From assembly GCF_032595355.1 (NCBI RefSeq), contig NZ_JASMWN010000024.1:3874-67873 (forward strand): a stretch of DNA of 64,000 nucleotides, written 5' to 3'. Every line of letters starts with the position of its first letter. Positions within the stretch are counted from its first letter, which is position 1. The position numbers were made by a program, and so were the translations under genes. Origin of the DNA: Sedimentitalea todarodis. Lineage in GTDB: Bacteria > Pseudomonadota > Alphaproteobacteria > Rhodobacterales > Rhodobacteraceae. The notes under the pieces were generated by a model. That model was not told where the DNA came from and searched no databases. It saw only the letters and a program-made list of their open reading frames with translations. This document shows positions 8,066 through 16,624 of this stretch, in pieces.

Positions 8066-8313
8066 GGAGCCGTCTTTCTCTGTGATGGGTCGGGGCCGGA
8101 GGCGCGTTTCATTTGCAAATGACGCAGTGCGCGTACGATCAGGTAAGTCAGACCCGCTAAAACCAGCACGGCAATCCCGCTCATTCCTGAAAGCCAGGCA
8201 CCAATCCCGCCGAACAACGCCGCAAACACGGCAGTCCCGCCGCCGCAGCAGACGACCACGACCGGAGCCGCTACCGCGAAGGCCAGTAGACCACCCATAA
8301 AATTGTCACGCAT
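8062..8313 (-). CDS. Small membrane protein with Cys-Cys motif in mer operon
   Basis: This 83-residue protein starts MRDNFMGGLLAFAVAAPVVV, continues into VCCGGGTAVFAALFGGIGAW, then has a second helix (IAVLVLAGLTYLIVRAL) and a basic tail. The vicinal Cys inside a Gly-rich first helix recalls mercury transporters, but the sequence is not MerT, MerF or MerE as I know them. The start was chosen at the ATG after merP; a longer frame reaching 8364 would overlap merP. It overlaps the merF-like gene by 4 bp. A third mercury-transport component is plausible. Confidence 0.65.
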   Translation of the reverse strand: MRDNFMGGLLAFAVAAPVVVVCCGGGTAVFAALFGGIGAWLSGMSGIAVLVLAGLTYLIVRALRHLQMKRASGPDPSQRKTAP

Positions 8314-8323
8314 TGCAGACGGC

Positions 8324-8626
8324 TTAGGAGGCTGTGTCGGGCAGCACCTGCGCCGGATAGCCATTGGCTGTCACCGCGCCGACGATGCTTTCGATGGAAG
8401 TCTCGGCGTCATCGTAGGTCACGCTGTAAACACCCTGCCCGTATTCGGGGCCGTCCTCGAATGCGGCGATCTCGACCGACGGAACACCACGCATCGAGCT
8501 GGCGACGATGAATGAACAGGACGGGCATGTCAGTTCGCTGACGGCGATCTCGACCTGGCGCTCTTCAGCGAGGGCCGGAGTCGAGAGGGCGGCGATGGTC
8601 AGGGCGGATAGTAGAAGATGCTTCAT
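8324..8626 (-). CDS. merP: Periplasmic mercury-binding protein
   Basis: This 100-residue exported protein has the signal peptide MKHLLLSALTIAALSTPALA and one heavy-metal-associated fold carrying LTCPSCSFIVASSM near residue 33. The CxxC pair is the Hg(II) site. The usual GMTCAAC sequence is replaced by ELTCPSC, as in other alphaproteobacterial MerP proteins. It lies between merT (15 bp upstream) and the small Cys-Cys membrane gene, so it would pass Hg(II) from the periplasm to these transporters. Confidence 0.9.
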   Translation of the reverse strand: MKHLLLSALTIAALSTPALAEERQVEIAVSELTCPSCSFIVASSMRGVPSVEIAAFEDGPEYGQGVYSVTYDDAETSIESIVGAVTANGYPAQVLPDTAS

Positions 8627-8641
8627 GGTCTTGGTCCTCGT

Positions 8642-9049
8642 TCAGAATTTCAGGATGAAGGGGGTGATGTAGGGAAAGATCATGGCAACAGCGACAATCG
8701 CGGAAGCGGCCCAGAGGGTTGCGCGCATGATGCGGCGGTCGATGGGGCGGGCGCAGGTGCCATCGGCACAGGCCTCGGCATCTACAGGCTTGTAAGCCTT
8801 GTAGAAGCCGTATCCCAAAAACGCGGCGCTCAGCGCGAAGGTGTACCATTTGTAGGCATAGAGCGCTCCGAGCTGCGCGATGAACACGCCTGTCACGCCA
8901 AAGCTGACCAGCACCAATGGAAGGATGCAGCAAGAAGTCATCGCCAGCGCACCGAGGACGCCGAGGCCGGTCACGCCCCATCCCTTGGTGGTTTCGTCGC
9001 CAATTTTCTGCGACCGAGATTGCGGAAGTTCCGCCAAATTTTGTTCCAT
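8642..9049 (-). CDS. merT: Mercuric ion transport protein
   Basis: This 135-residue inner-membrane protein has three helices. The first contains the vicinal Cys pair (LGALAMTSCCILPLVLVSFG). A second pair, CADGTC, lies in the cytoplasmic loop near residue 95, and the third helix is near the C-terminus (ASAIVAVAMIFPYITPF). The ATG at 9047-9049 was chosen because AGGAAGATTCG precedes it; the longer frame to 9199 would run through the promoter and merR. It is the first gene of the mer structural operon and takes Hg(II) from MerP. Confidence 0.93.
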   Translation of the reverse strand: MEQNLAELPQSRSQKIGDETTKGWGVTGLGVLGALAMTSCCILPLVLVSFGVTGVFIAQLGALYAYKWYTFALSAAFLGYGFYKAYKPVDAEACADGTCARPIDRRIMRATLWAASAIVAVAMIFPYITPFILKF

Positions 9050-9078
9050 CGAATCTTCCTTGAACAGATGTTTCCACC

Positions 9079-9109
9079 GTTCTAAGGTCTGTAGTTGATA
9101 CAGGCTCAA
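9079..9109 (-). promoter_or_regulatory. MerR-type mer promoter/operator
   Basis: Reading the minus strand, TTGAGC (9104-9109) and TAGAAC (9079-9084) are separated by 19 bp. The spacer holds the inverted repeat CTGTA-N5-TACAG (9089-9103). A 19-bp spacer with a centred dyad is the hallmark of MerR-family promoters, where the regulator untwists the DNA. It lies between merT and the divergent merR and should serve both. Confidence 0.8.
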
Positions 9110-9125
9110 GGGGGTTTTTTTTGAA

Positions 9126-9539
9126 ATGAGTAACACAAGCGTGAGATCAATTCGGCGGGGTGATTTGGCACGAGCGACGGGCTGCAACCTGGAAACCATT
9201 CGCTATTATGAGAAAATCGGCATCATGCCGGACCCGCCGCGCAGTACGAAGGGCTATCGAAGCTACGATGATACCCATGTCCGACGATTGAAGTTCGTCA
9301 TGCGGTCCCGAGATCTCGGTTTCTCGCTAGAAGAGGTTCGCGGGTTGCTGGGCTTGGTTGATAATCGGATCCAGACCTGCGCCGAAGTCCAAGCCATGGC
9401 CGAAGTACATCTCGGAGAAGTGCGCGCAAAAATAGCCGATCTGACACGGATAGAACGCGTCCTATCGGAAACCGTCGCGCGCTGCACGGGCGATGCGGCA
9501 CCCGACTGTGCCATCATTGATGCGCTTTTCGATGCATGA
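9126..9539 (+). CDS. merR: Mercury-responsive MerR regulator
   Basis: This 137-residue regulator has an N-terminal winged helix (ARATGCNLETIRYYEKIGIM, then GYRSYDDTHVRRL), a dimerisation helix, and Cys at 85, 120 and 128. The spacing closely matches the three mercury ligands of MerR from Tn501. It is divergent from the mer operon and binds the 19-bp-spacer promoter between them, repressing without mercury and activating with it. The final ALFDA is close to the stop and no MerD is present. Confidence 0.93.
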   Translation: MSNTSVRSIRRGDLARATGCNLETIRYYEKIGIMPDPPRSTKGYRSYDDTHVRRLKFVMRSRDLGFSLEEVRGLLGLVDNRIQTCAEVQAMAEVHLGEVRAKIADLTRIERVLSETVARCTGDAAPDCAIIDALFDA

Positions 9540-9564
9540 GCACGAAAACAGGTCTGGAAAGATG

Positions 9565-10725
9565 CTATTGGCGCATCCTGGCCAGTGCCTCTTTTAGAGT
9601 TTGCCGCCGCGGATCGTTTTGCGGAGCTTCTGATAACAGTATTTCAGCACGTTCAAGTGCGACGATTGCCTGTTCTCTATCGCCCAAGACGGAGTAAGCG
9701 TTGCCAAGCCGCATCCACCCGTCAAGGTCGTCCGGCTCGTCTTGGAGACGCGCAGCCAGCCGTTCAACCATCGACATGATGAACGCCTGCCTCTCTTCCA
9801 CTGTCAGATCTTGCGCGTTTTCAATATCTTCTTGAGTAGGCCCAGGCGCATTGACCATCGGGGCAAAATTAGCCAGCGAGATCGGGGCTCTGCCGATCTC
9901 GGTGCCAATTCGGTTTGCTTCAGCAACAAAGCTTTCCATCCAGGGATAGAAACTGTCCGCGTTGTTCAGTCGTCTTACCAGCAAGTCATGTGCCTGCGCG
10001 ATGTCGCCCTTCTGTCTCAATGCGACTGCCTTGTAGAAGACCGCCGCGGGATTGGACGGGTCCAGTTCCATCGCATGCTCGATTGCGGTCACCGCAGCCG
10101 GTGTCACAACACCTTGCTCTGCCGAGATAAGGGCCTCTGCAAGCATGGAGAAAACGGCCGAAGTGGCTTCTGGTCGTTTGGCGACAATCCCGAAGGCCTC
10201 GGCAGCATCTGCGAACCGACCCATTCTGGAATAGGTTTGTCCCAGAAGCATCCAGCCTTCTGACGGTCCTCCGGAGGGATCAGTCGTGAGCCGATCATAA
10301 AGCTGATTTGTCAAATCTGCGACTTTCGCCGTCTCTTGACGTTCAGCTGTCCGCTCGGAAAATGCAATGCCGGGTATCTCCGGTGATCCCATGACCGCGT
10401 AGTAACCGAATGCGAAGGCCGGAACGAACATAGCACTCAGAACAATGGCAAAGCGACCACCCGATGTCAGTTCCTTGGTCGCCTGAGCAGTCTTGCGCGA
10501 CTGCATGAGAATCCGTCTCTTGATCTCCTGTTCTGCCGCGGTGGCCTCTGCGCCAGAAATGACACCGCGCTCCAGGTCCCGTTTGACCTCATCCAATTGG
10601 TCCAAGAGAACGGCGGGGGTTGTATCCGCCATGACCGACGTCATTTCTGACCGGCGTCGGAGCGGTAGTCCCACAAAGAGCAGTCCAATTGTGGACAGTG
10701 CGGCAAAAACCAACCAGATCATCAA
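9565..10725 (-). CDS. ccmI: Cytochrome c biogenesis protein CcmI
   Basis: This 386-residue membrane protein presents apocytochrome c to the haem ligation complex. It has an N-terminal helix (MMIWLVFAALSTIGLLFVG), a cytoplasmic segment with the family motif VLLDQLDEVKRDLERGVIS, a second helix near residue 95 (FAIVLSAMFVPAFAFGY), and a periplasmic TPR domain (GWMLLGQTYSRMGRFADAAE, GWMRLGNAYSVLGDREQAIV). It overlaps ccmH by 4 bp and ends the ccmFGHI run. It is convergent with merR. Confidence 0.92.
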   Translation of the reverse strand: MMIWLVFAALSTIGLLFVGLPLRRRSEMTSVMADTTPAVLLDQLDEVKRDLERGVISGAEATAAEQEIKRRILMQSRKTAQATKELTSGGRFAIVLSAMFVPAFAFGYYAVMGSPEIPGIAFSERTAERQETAKVADLTNQLYDRLTTDPSGGPSEGWMLLGQTYSRMGRFADAAEAFGIVAKRPEATSAVFSMLAEALISAEQGVVTPAAVTAIEHAMELDPSNPAAVFYKAVALRQKGDIAQAHDLLVRRLNNADSFYPWMESFVAEANRIGTEIGRAPISLANFAPMVNAPGPTQEDIENAQDLTVEERQAFIMSMVERLAARLQDEPDDLDGWMRLGNAYSVLGDREQAIVALERAEILLSEAPQNDPRRQTLKEALARMRQ

Positions 10726-11189
10726 TTGTCCTTTGGAGTGTTAATGTCGATGAAACGCGCAATCTCGGCTTCCTCAACTTCGGAAAAATCCGCCACGACG
10801 CCTTTGCGCCGGCTTCTCAAAATGATCGCCCAGCCCGCCAGGAGAGAAACGACAGCCAAAACAAAGGGCGCCAACCAAAGGGCCAGGGTGGAGGCATTGA
10901 AAGGCGGGCGCATCAGAACGTAGTCGCCATAGCGCGCATGAATAAACGCGATGACCTCTTCATCGCTGTCGCCAGCGACCAACCTTTCACGCACCAAAAT
11001 CCGCAAATCCCGCGCAACGCCAGCATTGGAGCTGTCGATATCCTGATTTTGACAGACGACGCAGCGCAGTTCCTTTGAAATCACCCGCGCGCGCTCTTCA
11101 AGCACCAGATCCTGCAACATCTCGTCCGGCTCGACCGCAAAGGCCATCACCGGAAGAAGCAAAAAAAGCGCGATGATCACATGCCTCAT
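10722..11189 (-). CDS. ccmH: Cytochrome c biogenesis protein CcmH
   Basis: This 155-residue membrane-anchored thioredoxin-like protein keeps the CxxCH of apocytochromes reduced. It has a signal peptide, the signature ELRCVVCQNQDIDSSNAGVA (C43, C46), and the RYGDYVLMRPPF motif. A C-terminal anchor (WLAPFVLAVVSLLAGWAII) follows. It overlaps ccmG upstream and ccmI downstream, each by 4 bp, so translation is coupled. Confidence 0.95.
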   Translation of the reverse strand: MRHVIIALFLLLPVMAFAVEPDEMLQDLVLEERARVISKELRCVVCQNQDIDSSNAGVARDLRILVRERLVAGDSDEEVIAFIHARYGDYVLMRPPFNASTLALWLAPFVLAVVSLLAGWAIILRSRRKGVVADFSEVEEAEIARFIDINTPKDN

Positions 11190-11752
11190 CCGTTCTGCCC
11201 CCTCGGCAATGCGCCTGCCTGTTCGAGCGCCTCTCTGAACCTAGCAATGGCTTCATCACCAACAACAGGCCCCACGTATCTGAACAACACAGTTCCGTCG
11301 GGTCCGACAATGAACGTCTCGGGTACGCCCGACAGGCCCCATTCAATGCCAGCCCTTCCACTCAAGTCTGAGCCAATCCTTTCATAGGGATTGCCAAGCT
11401 CCGCCAGCCATTTTGTCGCATCTTCCGGCTTGTCCTTGTAGTTGATACCGAACAGCCTCAGCCCATCTTTTTCGACCATTTGGGTCAGTATGCCATGCTC
11501 CGCCCGGCAGGGTACGCACCACGAAGCAAACACATTCACGATGACCGGTCCGGCGTTATCCACGAGATCGGCGCGGGACAAGCCGGGCGTCTCCAGCCCC
11601 TCAATGGCAGCCAGATCGAACTGGGGCGCAGGCTGGGAGATCAAAACAGATGGAATGTTGTTTGGATCCCGATCGGGGTTAAGCCCCCATAGGAAGAACC
11701 CGCCAAATACCGCCGCGATCGCGAGCGGGATGAATGCCAGTATACGTCCCAT
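11186..11752 (-). CDS. ccmG: Thiol:disulfide interchange protein CcmG/DsbE
   Basis: This 188-residue membrane-anchored periplasmic thioredoxin has an N-terminal helix (ILAFIPLAIAAVFGGFFLWG) and the active site FASWCVPCRAEH (C79, C82). The sequence GLSGVPETFIVGPDG carries the cis-Pro loop of the CcmG group. It supplies reductant for cytochrome c maturation. It starts 2 bp after ccmF ends and overlaps ccmH by 4 bp. Confidence 0.95.
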   Translation of the reverse strand: MGRILAFIPLAIAAVFGGFFLWGLNPDRDPNNIPSVLISQPAPQFDLAAIEGLETPGLSRADLVDNAGPVIVNVFASWCVPCRAEHGILTQMVEKDGLRLFGINYKDKPEDATKWLAELGNPYERIGSDLSGRAGIEWGLSGVPETFIVGPDGTVLFRYVGPVVGDEAIARFREALEQAGALPRGQNG

Positions 11753-11754
11753 CG

Positions 11755-13755
11755 TTACTCTGCCGGAACCCGAGCGGTCACAGCTGCTTTGCGACGAGGT
11801 GCACCGACGCGCAGCCGACGATCCGACAGCGAAAGACCGCCGCCTAGAACAAGCATCGCAGACCCGATCCAGATGAAATTGACCAAAGGTTCATACAGAA
11901 TTCGAAGAGTCCATGCGCCTTGTGTACTGGCGTCCTCCGAGGCCGGGTTCGCGATGGACGTATAGAGATCTCCTGCCAGTGTGGAGCGTATCGCGCTCTC
12001 GGTCGTGGTGCTTTGAGCAACCGGGTAAGTCCGCCGCTCCGGGAAGAGATCGGTCAAGTATTTTCCATCCCTCGAAACGGTCAATTCACCGCGATCCGCA
12101 AAGTAATTGGGCCCACGCACCCGTTCGACTCCGTTGAACCTCACATCAAACCCGCCGATACTGATGTCAGCGCCGGGCTGGACAAACATAATTTCCTCGG
12201 ATTTCCAAACTGTTGAGCCAATGAATCCGAACATGGCAACAGCAAGACCTGCGTGAGCCAACGTCATGCCATGCGCAGATCTGGGCAGATTTGAAGCCCG
12301 GCGCCAGGATGTTGAAACCGGGCCCTCAAACAGCTTGATCCGCATCGTCCATTCCCGCACCGTCGCCATGAACAGCCAAAAGGCGAGCATCAGAGACAGA
12401 TAGCCCAACACCGGGCCACCTTCCGCCAAATACCAGACCGCAAGCGTCCCCAGAACGGCAAGAAGGGCGACAAAGCGCAGACGTTGCAGGACGCCCGGCA
12501 AATCCGCGCGCTTCCACGACAAGAAGGGTCCACACCCCATTGCAAAGACAAGCGGCAACATGACCGGAATGAACGCAGCATTGAAAAATGGCGGGCCTAC
12601 CGACAGCTTTTCGCCGCCTGTCATTGCTTCGTAGAACAGAGGGTACAATGTACCAAAAAGGACGACGCCAGTGGCCGTTGTCAGAATCAGATTGTTTACC
12701 AACAGGCCCGCTTCACGGCTGATCGGTTTGAACAGCCCACCCGGCTCCATCATCGGCGCGCGCCATGCAAATAGCGCGAGCGAGCCACCGATTGACACCG
12801 CCAGCAGTCCCAGAATGTAGAGGCCTCTTTCGGGATCAACCGCAAATGCATGCACAGAGGTCAGCAGCCCCGACCTGACGACAAACGTTCCCAAGAGGGA
12901 CAGGGAAAAGGTCAGGATCGCGAGGAGAATTGTCCAGCTTTTGAAGGCGTCTCTTTTTTCTGTCACGATTGCGGAATGCAGCAGTGCCGTGCCCATCAGC
13001 CAGGGCATGAAACTGACGTTTTCGACAGGATCCCAGAACCACCAGCCGCCCCAGCCAAGCTCGTAATAGGCCCACCAAGACCCCAAGGCGATGCCCGCGG
13101 TCAGGCTCATCCAGGCGGCCAGTGTCCACGGACGCACCCACCGCGCCCAGGCGGCATCCACCCGTCCTTCGATAAGGGCTGCAACGGCAAAAGAGAAAAC
13201 AATCGAAAACCCGACATATCCAAAATAAAGGAGCGGTGGATGCATCGCGAGGCCAACATCCTGCAGCAGCGGGTTAAGGTCGTGGCCGTCGCTGGGTGGC
13301 GGGAAGACGCGATCAAAAGGGTTGGACGTAAACAGCATGAAGGTCAGAAAGCCGACACTGATCCATGCCTGTACCGACAGCGTTCGCGCCTTCAGTGCTT
13401 GCGGAATATTGGATCCAAACAAAGCAACAGCAGCCCCGAAAACCGTCAAAATGAGTGTCCAGAGCAAAAGCGAGCCTTCATGGCTGCCCCATGTGCCCGC
13501 CACCTTATATAACATCGGTTTGAGTGAATTCGAATTCTCAACAACATTCTTGACCGTAAAGTCGCTGGTGATGAATGCCTGCATGAGCGCAAGGAATGCA
13601 ACGGTGACGAAGAGCACCTGTCCAAACGCGGACCATCGGGCCGATTGCATCCAAAGAATATTCCGACGTTTGGCACCGAGGATTGGCAATACACTTTGAA
13701 CAAGAGCCAGAGCCAAGGCCAAGGCCAGCGCGAAATGACCAACTTCAGGTGTCAT
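11755..13755 (-). CDS. ccmF: Haem lyase subunit CcmF
   Basis: This protein of about 666 residues has many transmembrane helices and attaches haem to apocytochrome c. The periplasmic WWD haem-handling domain is present (GGWWFWDPVENVSFMPWL), with flanking conserved His (HEGSLLLW, HPPLLYFGYVG). The start at the ATG at 13753-13755 (MTPEVGHFALALALALAL) fits the family; an in-frame start at 13827 would add 24 non-family residues. It leads ccmF-ccmG-ccmH-ccmI. The export and delivery genes ccmABCDE are not in the window, so the set is partial. It is divergent from the EF-hand gene; TTTGTAACAAA lies at 13853-13863 between them. Confidence 0.95.
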   Translation of the reverse strand: MTPEVGHFALALALALALVQSVLPILGAKRRNILWMQSARWSAFGQVLFVTVAFLALMQAFITSDFTVKNVVENSNSLKPMLYKVAGTWGSHEGSLLLWTLILTVFGAAVALFGSNIPQALKARTLSVQAWISVGFLTFMLFTSNPFDRVFPPPSDGHDLNPLLQDVGLAMHPPLLYFGYVGFSIVFSFAVAALIEGRVDAAWARWVRPWTLAAWMSLTAGIALGSWWAYYELGWGGWWFWDPVENVSFMPWLMGTALLHSAIVTEKRDAFKSWTILLAILTFSLSLLGTFVVRSGLLTSVHAFAVDPERGLYILGLLAVSIGGSLALFAWRAPMMEPGGLFKPISREAGLLVNNLILTTATGVVLFGTLYPLFYEAMTGGEKLSVGPPFFNAAFIPVMLPLVFAMGCGPFLSWKRADLPGVLQRLRFVALLAVLGTLAVWYLAEGGPVLGYLSLMLAFWLFMATVREWTMRIKLFEGPVSTSWRRASNLPRSAHGMTLAHAGLAVAMFGFIGSTVWKSEEIMFVQPGADISIGGFDVRFNGVERVRGPNYFADRGELTVSRDGKYLTDLFPERRTYPVAQSTTTESAIRSTLAGDLYTSIANPASEDASTQGAWTLRILYEPLVNFIWIGSAMLVLGGGLSLSDRRLRVGAPRRKAAVTARVPAE

Positions 13756-13963
13756 CTGATCATCCACCCCTTCGATGAACTCACCGCTTTGTGCGGTTCG
13801 TACCATTCCTACCAAGTCGGCCTGCAAACTGTCAGGGGTTGCTTTGTCACCGTTTGTAACAAAGAGCCCTGTGACATATCATTACAAAACACCCCCTCCC
13901 CCGGTCTTTATCTGATCCGACATAATAACGATGTTTCGAGAGTAAGTTGGAAAGGAAAGACCG

Positions 13964-14515
13964 ATGGCAAATAGAAGCATTTTTGCACTTTGCGTGCTGA
14001 CTACCTTTGGCATATCGCAAGCTGCGTTTGCGGAGTCGCATGTCGGCGGCGAAACTCAGCCTGATACGGGCGCAATGTCCAACATGACAATGGGCGATGG
14101 TGCCGCGCAAACTGGTATGATGAGTGGGGACATGATGTCCATGATGCAGAACATGATGAAGATGCACGCATCCAGGATGGGTGGCCGCGGCGGTATGATG
14201 GGTATGATGGATCGTGATATGATGGCCATGATGATGCCCAGCGGTGATCCTCAGAACATGCGCGCGCACATGGGCGTGAAGTTGCGAGAATTTGATGCCG
14301 ACGCCAACGGTGCGCTGACCCTCGAGGAATTCGAGACCTTGCACATGAATGTCGTTCGCGACCGCATGGTTGACCGATTCCAGCATCTGGACGCGGATGC
14401 CGATGGTCAGATCACTCAGCAAGAAATGGACGCCGCCGGTACACGGATGGGCGACATGCAAACAACGTCGGATGCGTCCGGATCTGCCGATCACCATGGT
14501 AGCGACAATGAATAA
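13964..14515 (+). CDS. Met-rich periplasmic EF-hand protein
   Basis: This 183-residue exported protein has the signal peptide MANRSIFALCVLTTFGISQAAFA. Residues 45-95 are extremely Met-rich (MMSGDMMSMMQNMMKMH, MMGMMDRDMMAMMM), typical of Cu(I)-binding segments. Two EF-hand loops follow: DADANGALTLEE near residue 110 and DADADGQITQQE near residue 145. The tail is rich in His and acidic residues. A strong ribosome site (GGAAAGGAAAG) precedes it. It heads the run leading to rhodanese and multicopper oxidase genes. A periplasmic copper buffer is likely; the calcium loops may stabilise it. Confidence 0.85.
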   Translation: MANRSIFALCVLTTFGISQAAFAESHVGGETQPDTGAMSNMTMGDGAAQTGMMSGDMMSMMQNMMKMHASRMGGRGGMMGMMDRDMMAMMMPSGDPQNMRAHMGVKLREFDADANGALTLEEFETLHMNVVRDRMVDRFQHLDADADGQITQQEMDAAGTRMGDMQTTSDASGSADHHGSDNE

Positions 14516-14554
14516 GCAAAGCGTCAGGCCTGCCTATTCCAAAGGAGGCCTCCG

Positions 14555-15022
14555 ATGCCATCCGATCTGACACGTCGCACGGTCGGATTAGCCTTGATCG
14601 CTGCAGCCGTCTCACCAACTTTAGCCGTCGCACAGACAGCCAAGATTTGGTCATCTGACTCCGCGTATAATGCGCTGCGGCAAGATCGCGTCCGGATGAT
14701 CGACGTCCGTTCGCGGCCGGAATGGGCCGACACCGGGATTGCTGAAGGAGCCTGGCCGATCAGCATGCACGAAGATCGGTTCCCCGAGCGGCTTTTTTCA
14801 GCCCGTGCAATGGCCAAAGGCCGGCCTGTCGCCCTCATTTGTGCAACTGGTGGTCGGTCAGGAAGTGTGATGCGGAGTCTCCAGCAAGCTGGGTATAGTG
14901 ACTTTGTTGATGTATCCGAAGGAATGCTCGGATCTGCCGCCGGGCAAGGTTGGATTGCAGCCGGCCATCCGGTTGTCAGCATGGAAGCTGCCCTGGCGGC
15001 CCTTCCGGAAGGCTTGGCCTGA
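14555..15022 (+). CDS. Periplasmic rhodanese-domain protein
   Basis: This 155-residue protein has an export leader (LTRRTVGLALIAAAVSPTLAVA) and one rhodanese domain: VRMIDVRSRPEWADTGIAEG near residue 48, and the active-site loop ALICATGGRSGSVM near residue 93 with the catalytic Cys. It probably transfers sulfur or handles periplasmic thiols. AAAGGAGG precedes the ATG. Its stop is one base before the multicopper oxidase start, so the two are coupled. Rhodaneses beside copper oxidases are common in alphaproteobacteria; the exact role is unknown. Confidence 0.9.
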   Translation: MPSDLTRRTVGLALIAAAVSPTLAVAQTAKIWSSDSAYNALRQDRVRMIDVRSRPEWADTGIAEGAWPISMHEDRFPERLFSARAMAKGRPVALICATGGRSGSVMRSLQQAGYSDFVDVSEGMLGSAAGQGWIAAGHPVVSMEAALAALPEGLA

Positions 15023-15023
15023 C

Positions 15024-16472
15024 GTGCGCCTCTTGAACCGCCGTGAAGCTATTGGATATGCCGCAGGTTTCGGAGCCGCCGCTGTGCTGCCATCTGCTGC
15101 GCTATCCGGCACAGGGCGGAAGCTTGAATACCCAGAGCTTCTGGATGCAACAACATCGCGACGATTTCAGCTGAAAGCTCAATCTGGCGCGACCCGATTT
15201 CGCGGCAGTTCCGCGACCGAAACCATCGGTTACAACCAAGGCTATCTTGGACCAACGATCCGGCTTTTGACCGATGCAGATACTTTGGCCGAGGTGCAAA
15301 ACACTCTGGACGAACCCGTCTCGTCGCATTGGCATGGGTTGCTTGTTCCAGGCCCCTTCGATGGTGGGCCGCATCAGGCCATCGCGCCCGGACGATCATG
15401 GGACCCGGTACTCAACCTTGATCAGCCTCCAGCAACAGCATGGTATCATAGCCATGTGCACGGTTCGACAGCCCGACAGGTCATGTTCGGACTGGCAGGT
15501 GTTCTGCATGTTACCGATGGGGAAGACGATGAACGTGGTCTGCCGTCCACCTATGCGGTTGATGACTTGACCCTCGTACTGCAGGACCGTCAATTTAATT
15601 GGCGCGGTCGCATGACATACGATGTCGGCATGCATCAATCGATGAATGGTTTTCGAGGTGACACAATGCTCGTGAACGGGCAGGCAGGAGCCTCAGCGGC
15701 AGTTCCCAAGGGGGTCGTGCGGTGCCGTCTTGTCAACGGTTCGAATGCGCGGATTTACCGACTGTCCTTGGCCGACGATCGGCCACTTCACCTCGTGGCG
15801 ACGGATGGCGGATTCCTGGATCGACCGGTTGCACTCACTCGTATGGTGCTTGCGCCAGGAGAAAGGGTCGAAGTTCTCATTGATTTCACGGATGGCAGGG
15901 ACAGCGTCCTGGTGTCCGACGATATTGCAAACTCCGCCATGGGTGGAATGATGGGAAGTGGTTCTGGCGGTCGTTTTACGGTGCTGCACTTCGCCGTCGA
16001 TACAACCCTCCCCGTCCGTATCGACACCCTGCCCGATGCCATGGATGGCCCGTTGCCTGACCTTTCTTCCAACGATATCCCCGTTCGGCGTCTAACTCTA
16101 GACATGTCGATGGGAATGGGCATGATGATGTCCCGCTCCGGCAATCAGTTTTCAATCAATGGCGCGCCCTATGATCAAAACGCCCTCAATTTCTCTACCA
16201 AGCTCAAAAGCACCGAGCGCTGGATTGTCCGCGGCGACATGATGATGCACCCGTTCCATATTCATGGGGTGCGCTTTCAAGTCTTGTCCGACAACGGACG
16301 CCAGCCGCGGGCAGAGAACAGGGGCTGGAAAGACACCGTTCTCGTGGCTGGCGAGGTTGAACTGGCGATAACGTTCGAAAAACCGGCGCCATCGTCGGCA
16401 CCGTATATGTATCATTGTCACATTCTTGAACATGAAGACGGCGGCATGATGGGACAATTCAGTGTCTCATGA
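15024..16472 (+). CDS. Multicopper oxidase (CueO/CopA-oxidase type)
   Basis: This periplasmic Cu(I) oxidase has about 482 residues. A GTG start at 15024, one base after the rhodanese stop, gives the Tat leader RLLNRREAIGYAAGFGAAAV. Copper motifs are complete: SSHWHGL, WYHSHVHGSTARQ, MMHPFHIHGVRF and HCHILEHEDGGMMGQF. A Met-rich stretch (MSMGMGMMMSRSGN) before the C-terminal domain resembles the CueO substrate-binding segment. It would oxidise toxic Cu(I) in the periplasm. Its end overlaps a short disrupted ORF. Confidence 0.93.
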   Translation: MRLLNRREAIGYAAGFGAAAVLPSAALSGTGRKLEYPELLDATTSRRFQLKAQSGATRFRGSSATETIGYNQGYLGPTIRLLTDADTLAEVQNTLDEPVSSHWHGLLVPGPFDGGPHQAIAPGRSWDPVLNLDQPPATAWYHSHVHGSTARQVMFGLAGVLHVTDGEDDERGLPSTYAVDDLTLVLQDRQFNWRGRMTYDVGMHQSMNGFRGDTMLVNGQAGASAAVPKGVVRCRLVNGSNARIYRLSLADDRPLHLVATDGGFLDRPVALTRMVLAPGERVEVLIDFTDGRDSVLVSDDIANSAMGGMMGSGSGGRFTVLHFAVDTTLPVRIDTLPDAMDGPLPDLSSNDIPVRRLTLDMSMGMGMMMSRSGNQFSINGAPYDQNALNFSTKLKSTERWIVRGDMMMHPFHIHGVRFQVLSDNGRQPRAENRGWKDTVLVAGEVELAITFEKPAPSSAPYMYHCHILEHEDGGMMGQFSVS

Positions 16473-16624
16473 TGAAGAATGTGCTTGACCCTCTACTCGC
16501 TGGAACCATGACAGTTGTGCTTGGCCTTTATTGAGGGATCAAAATGGATAATGGATCGAACATCGGGCGTCCTTTTCACGTCGACGTTGTAGCGGTTTTC
16601 GTGGCGCTCTATGCGATCGGGTAA
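16472..16624 (+). pseudogene. Small membrane ORF interrupted by an in-frame TGA
   Basis: An ATG overlapping the oxidase stop (TGATG) begins MKNVLDPLLAGTMTVVLGLY. The frame is broken by TGA at 16532-16534 and then continues in the same frame as GIKMDNGSNIGRPFHVDVV and AVFVALYAIG to a TAA at 16622-16624, overlapping the TVP38 start at 16611. Read through, it is a 50-residue protein with two hydrophobic parts. A Trp-to-stop mutation (TGG to TGA) is the simplest reading. The second half could be re-initiated at the ATG at 16544, which has GAGGGATC upstream. Confidence 0.5.

Noticed and set aside
12850..13512. 220-codon plus-strand frame antisense to ccmF
   Set aside because: It is a shadow of the ccmF coding sequence with low-complexity polar sequence.
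16484..16514. CueR-like sequence TTGACCCTCTACTCGCTGGA
   Set aside because: A 19-bp spacer places GACAGT at the -10, which is poor, the dyad is weak, and the sequence lies inside the small interrupted ORF.
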